A stretch of 64,000 nucleotides of DNA, from NCBI GenBank assembly GCA_038106145.1, contig JAYODD010000014.1, positions 5,225 to 69,224 of the forward strand, in the 5' to 3' direction. A program made the position numbers and the translations under genes. Shown here piece after piece: positions 62,253 to 64,000 of this stretch. Numbering within the stretch: position 1 is the stretch's first letter; every line of letters begins with the position of its first letter. Under the pieces are notes generated by a model. It was given only the letters and a program-made list of their open reading frames with translations, had not been told where the DNA came from and did not search any database. Source of the stretch: JBFJKD01 sp038106145. GTDB lineage: Bacteria; Pseudomonadota; Gammaproteobacteria; Pseudomonadales; Porticoccaceae.

Positions 62253-63416
62253 ATGGAATTTAATTTATCAGACGAACAGAAAATGATTTACGAATACGGC
62301 CCGAGTCTGAGTAAGACCTACGACCGTAAGTACTGGATGGAGTGCGCCGATGCACTGCGTTTTCCGTCCGAGATGTACAAACAAATTGCCAACGACGGTT
62401 TTGTCGGCACCATGGTGCCAGAGGCGTACGGCGGTTCCGGTCTGGGTATGACCGAGATGGCGCTGTTTATGGAGGGGCTGTCCAACGAGGGCATCCCATT
62501 GCTGAGCCTGGTGGTGGGGGCCACCATGTCCCTCGGGCCCATTGGCCGCCACGGCAGCGAACAGCAAAAACAAAAATACCTGCCTGCTGCCTGCGCCGGG
62601 GATATTCGCTTTTGCTTCGCCATTACCGAGGCGGACGCCGGCACCAATACCATTCGCTCTACCTGTCTGACCAAGGCCAGCGCCGACGGTCGCTTTAAAT
62701 TAAGCGGTAACAAAACGTTTATCAGCGACGGCAAGGAATCCGACTACGCCCTGGTGGTTACCCGCACCACGCCGCACACCGAAGTAAAGCGTAAAACCGA
62801 TGGCTTCACCCTGTTTATTGTCGACACCAAAGCGAAGGGCATCGACATGCAGTCGATTCCCATGAGCATTAAAATGCCGGAAATTCAGTACCAGGTATTT
62901 TTCGACGACGTGGACCTGGGGCCGGAAGACGTGCTCGGCGAAGTCGGTAAGGGCTTTGATATTTTGTTTGAATGCCTCAACCCGGAGCGCATTCTGGTGG
63001 GGGCCATCAGCGCCGGACTGGGGCGCTTCGCCATGGGAAAAGCGGTGGAATACGCCTGCGAACGCTCGGTATTTAATGGCCCCATCGGCGCTTATCAGGC
63101 CTTGCAACATCCCCTCGCCAAAGTCAAAACCGACATTGAAATGGCCTCCCTGATGACCCGCAAAGCGGCCTGGATGTTCGATCAGGGTCTGCCCTGTGGG
63201 GGCGAGTCCAATATGGCGAAATACGCCGCAGCCGAGGCGGGCATTCATGCGGTCGACGCCTCCCTGCAATGTTTTGGTGGCAACGGCTTTACCCGGGAGT
63301 ACGGAATTTTCGATCTGTATCCCCTGGTGCGGTTGTTTAAAACCGCGCCCCTCAACAGCGAAATGATACTCAACTATATTGGTGAACATGTGATGGGCTT
63401 GCCGCGCTCCTATTGA
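62253..63416 (+). CDS. Acyl-CoA dehydrogenase paralogue 2 of a tandem array
   Basis: 387 residues, the same length as paralogue 1 and very similar along the whole chain (KYWMECADALRFPSEMYKQI, FCFAITEADAGTNT). It shares the C-terminal change (APLNSEMILN without Glu) and the helix-G Glu in LNPERIL. One local difference is EADAG for EPDAG in the flavin-contact loop. The ATG at 62253 follows GAGAAG. Because the two lengths match, it may assemble with its neighbours into a mixed tetramer; this is inference. Confidence 0.94.
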   Translation: MEFNLSDEQKMIYEYGPSLSKTYDRKYWMECADALRFPSEMYKQIANDGFVGTMVPEAYGGSGLGMTEMALFMEGLSNEGIPLLSLVVGATMSLGPIGRHGSEQQKQKYLPAACAGDIRFCFAITEADAGTNTIRSTCLTKASADGRFKLSGNKTFISDGKESDYALVVTRTTPHTEVKRKTDGFTLFIVDTKAKGIDMQSIPMSIKMPEIQYQVFFDDVDLGPEDVLGEVGKGFDILFECLNPERILVGAISAGLGRFAMGKAVEYACERSVFNGPIGAYQALQHPLAKVKTDIEMASLMTRKAAWMFDQGLPCGGESNMAKYAAAEAGIHAVDASLQCFGGNGFTREYGIFDLYPLVRLFKTAPLNSEMILNYIGEHVMGLPRSY

Positions 63417-63515
63417 GGCTCGGGGCGGGGGCAGTAAACCAGTTAAGCCAACAAGCTACACAGAACTACTCAGCACAGCACCACGTAGCACAGAACAGCA
63501 CAGAGGACGGTACCG

Positions 63516-64000
63516 ATGGATTTTGCACTCTCTCAAGAACAAACCATGATTTACGAATACGGCAAGGACCTGGCCAAAACCTTTGATCGCAAATACTGGA
63601 TGGAGTGCGCCGACAAACGGGAGTTTCCGATGGCCATGTACCAGAAGGTCGCCGAGGACGGGTTTCTCGGCATCATGGTGCCCGAGGCCTACGGCGGCAG
63701 CGGCCTTGGCATGCTCGAAATGGTGCTGTTCCAGGAAGGCCTGTCCGACGAAGGTATTCCGCTGCTGAGTCTGGTAATCGGCGCCACCATGTCCATGTCG
63801 CCCATTAGCAAATACGGCACCGAGGCGCAAAAACAGCAATACCTGCCCGCCGGCTGTAGCGGTGAAACCCGCTTCGCATTCGCCATTACCGAGCCGGACG
63901 CGGGCACCAACACCCTGCGCGCCACCACCATGATTAAACCCACCGCCGACGGCCGCTATAAGCTTAACGGTCGTAAAACCTTTATCACCGACGCCAAAGG
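63516..64000 (+). CDS. Acyl-CoA dehydrogenase paralogue 3 (3' truncated by window)
   Basis: The first 161 residues of a third paralogue. MDFALSQEQTMIYEYG opens as in the other two, with FAFAITEPDAGTNT and TFITDAK at the window edge. GAGGACGG stands before the ATG. The catalytic region lies outside the window, so whether it keeps the helix-G Glu cannot be seen. Spacing to paralogue 2 is about 100 bp, with three AGCACAG copies. Confidence 0.93.
   Translation, partial: MDFALSQEQTMIYEYGKDLAKTFDRKYWMECADKREFPMAMYQKVAEDGFLGIMVPEAYGGSGLGMLEMVLFQEGLSDEGIPLLSLVIGATMSMSPISKYGTEAQKQQYLPAGCSGETRFAFAITEPDAGTNTLRATTMIKPTADGRYKLNGRKTFITDAK

Noticed and set aside
1..64000. CRISPR arrays, insertion sequences or transposases
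   Set aside because: No regularly spaced repeats and no transposase motifs were seen on either strand.

Overview
The window reads as a chromosomal segment of a moderately GC-rich, free-living gammaproteobacterium. The best guess is the marine Cellvibrionales/Spongiibacter-like group. The basis is an FNR with the E. coli-type cysteine spacing, a Ccm system I cytochrome c operon, a Na+-type oxaloacetate decarboxylase (oadGAB), TtcA, Uup and YheS, a PA3496-type small protein, and many CoA-dependent lipid-degradation genes. The assignment rests on gene content and synteny recalled from memory, not on a database search. Four fixed-length 10-N gaps show that this is a draft scaffold; two of them are flanked by short identical sequences and look like unmerged contig ends.

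Layout: 1-5.3 kb holds the 3' part of hisA, a NodU/TobZ-type carbamoyltransferase, a dienelactone hydrolase, a rhomboid protease, a DUF2167 membrane protein and an NTF2-like protein. 5.3-10.1 kb holds an acyl-CoA dehydrogenase/MaoC pair, uup and a DUF3047 protein. 10.3-14.2 kb is a stress block: a cold-shock protein and oxyR share a terminator, and oxyR is divergent from rubrerythrin, an Fe-S CCG-domain protein and DUF3501. 14.2-22.6 kb has an antiporter and lipid/CoA metabolism (SDR, acyl-CoA synthetase, FabH-like, AMACR-like CoA racemase/transferase, deazaflavin-type nitroreductase-like protein).

22.6-25.2 kb is a cell-envelope module with two L,D-transpeptidases and a Braun-type lipoprotein ending in Lys. 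25.6-37.6 kb holds trpS, an extradiol dioxygenase, bioA, a DUF547 gene broken by an in-frame amber codon, ttcA, yheS, an AT-rich patch with a lysozyme-like phage-type gene, a macro-domain protein, a stand-alone trpB, a periplasmic DsrE-like protein and a glutamate dehydrogenase-family gene. 37.6-43.8 kb holds argS, oadGAB, bolA and DUF4399.

43.9-47.7 kb is an oxygen-response locus: ompW, fnr, a HemN-like protein without radical-SAM cysteines, and a uspE-like gene. One FNR-like box sits between the divergent hemN-like and uspE-like promoters at class II distance from both, and a second box fits the ompW promoter. 47.7-51.9 kb has msrA and an ArsS-type radical SAM cluster with its two rSAM-associated transferases. 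52.1-59.4 kb is a complete ccmABCDEFGHI operon interrupted by an antisense tRNA-Asp gene. 59.4-64 kb has a VIT1-like transporter, a GcvR-like ACT protein and a tandem array of three acyl-CoA dehydrogenase paralogues, the last cut by the window edge, headed by a promoter with a perfect 14-bp palindrome.

The strongest leads are the FNR/HemN-like/UspE circuit, the acyl-CoA dehydrogenase tandem array in which the usual C-terminal catalytic Glu is missing and an IVD/LCAD-type Glu is present, and an SDR protein that has lost its Tyr-Lys catalytic pair.
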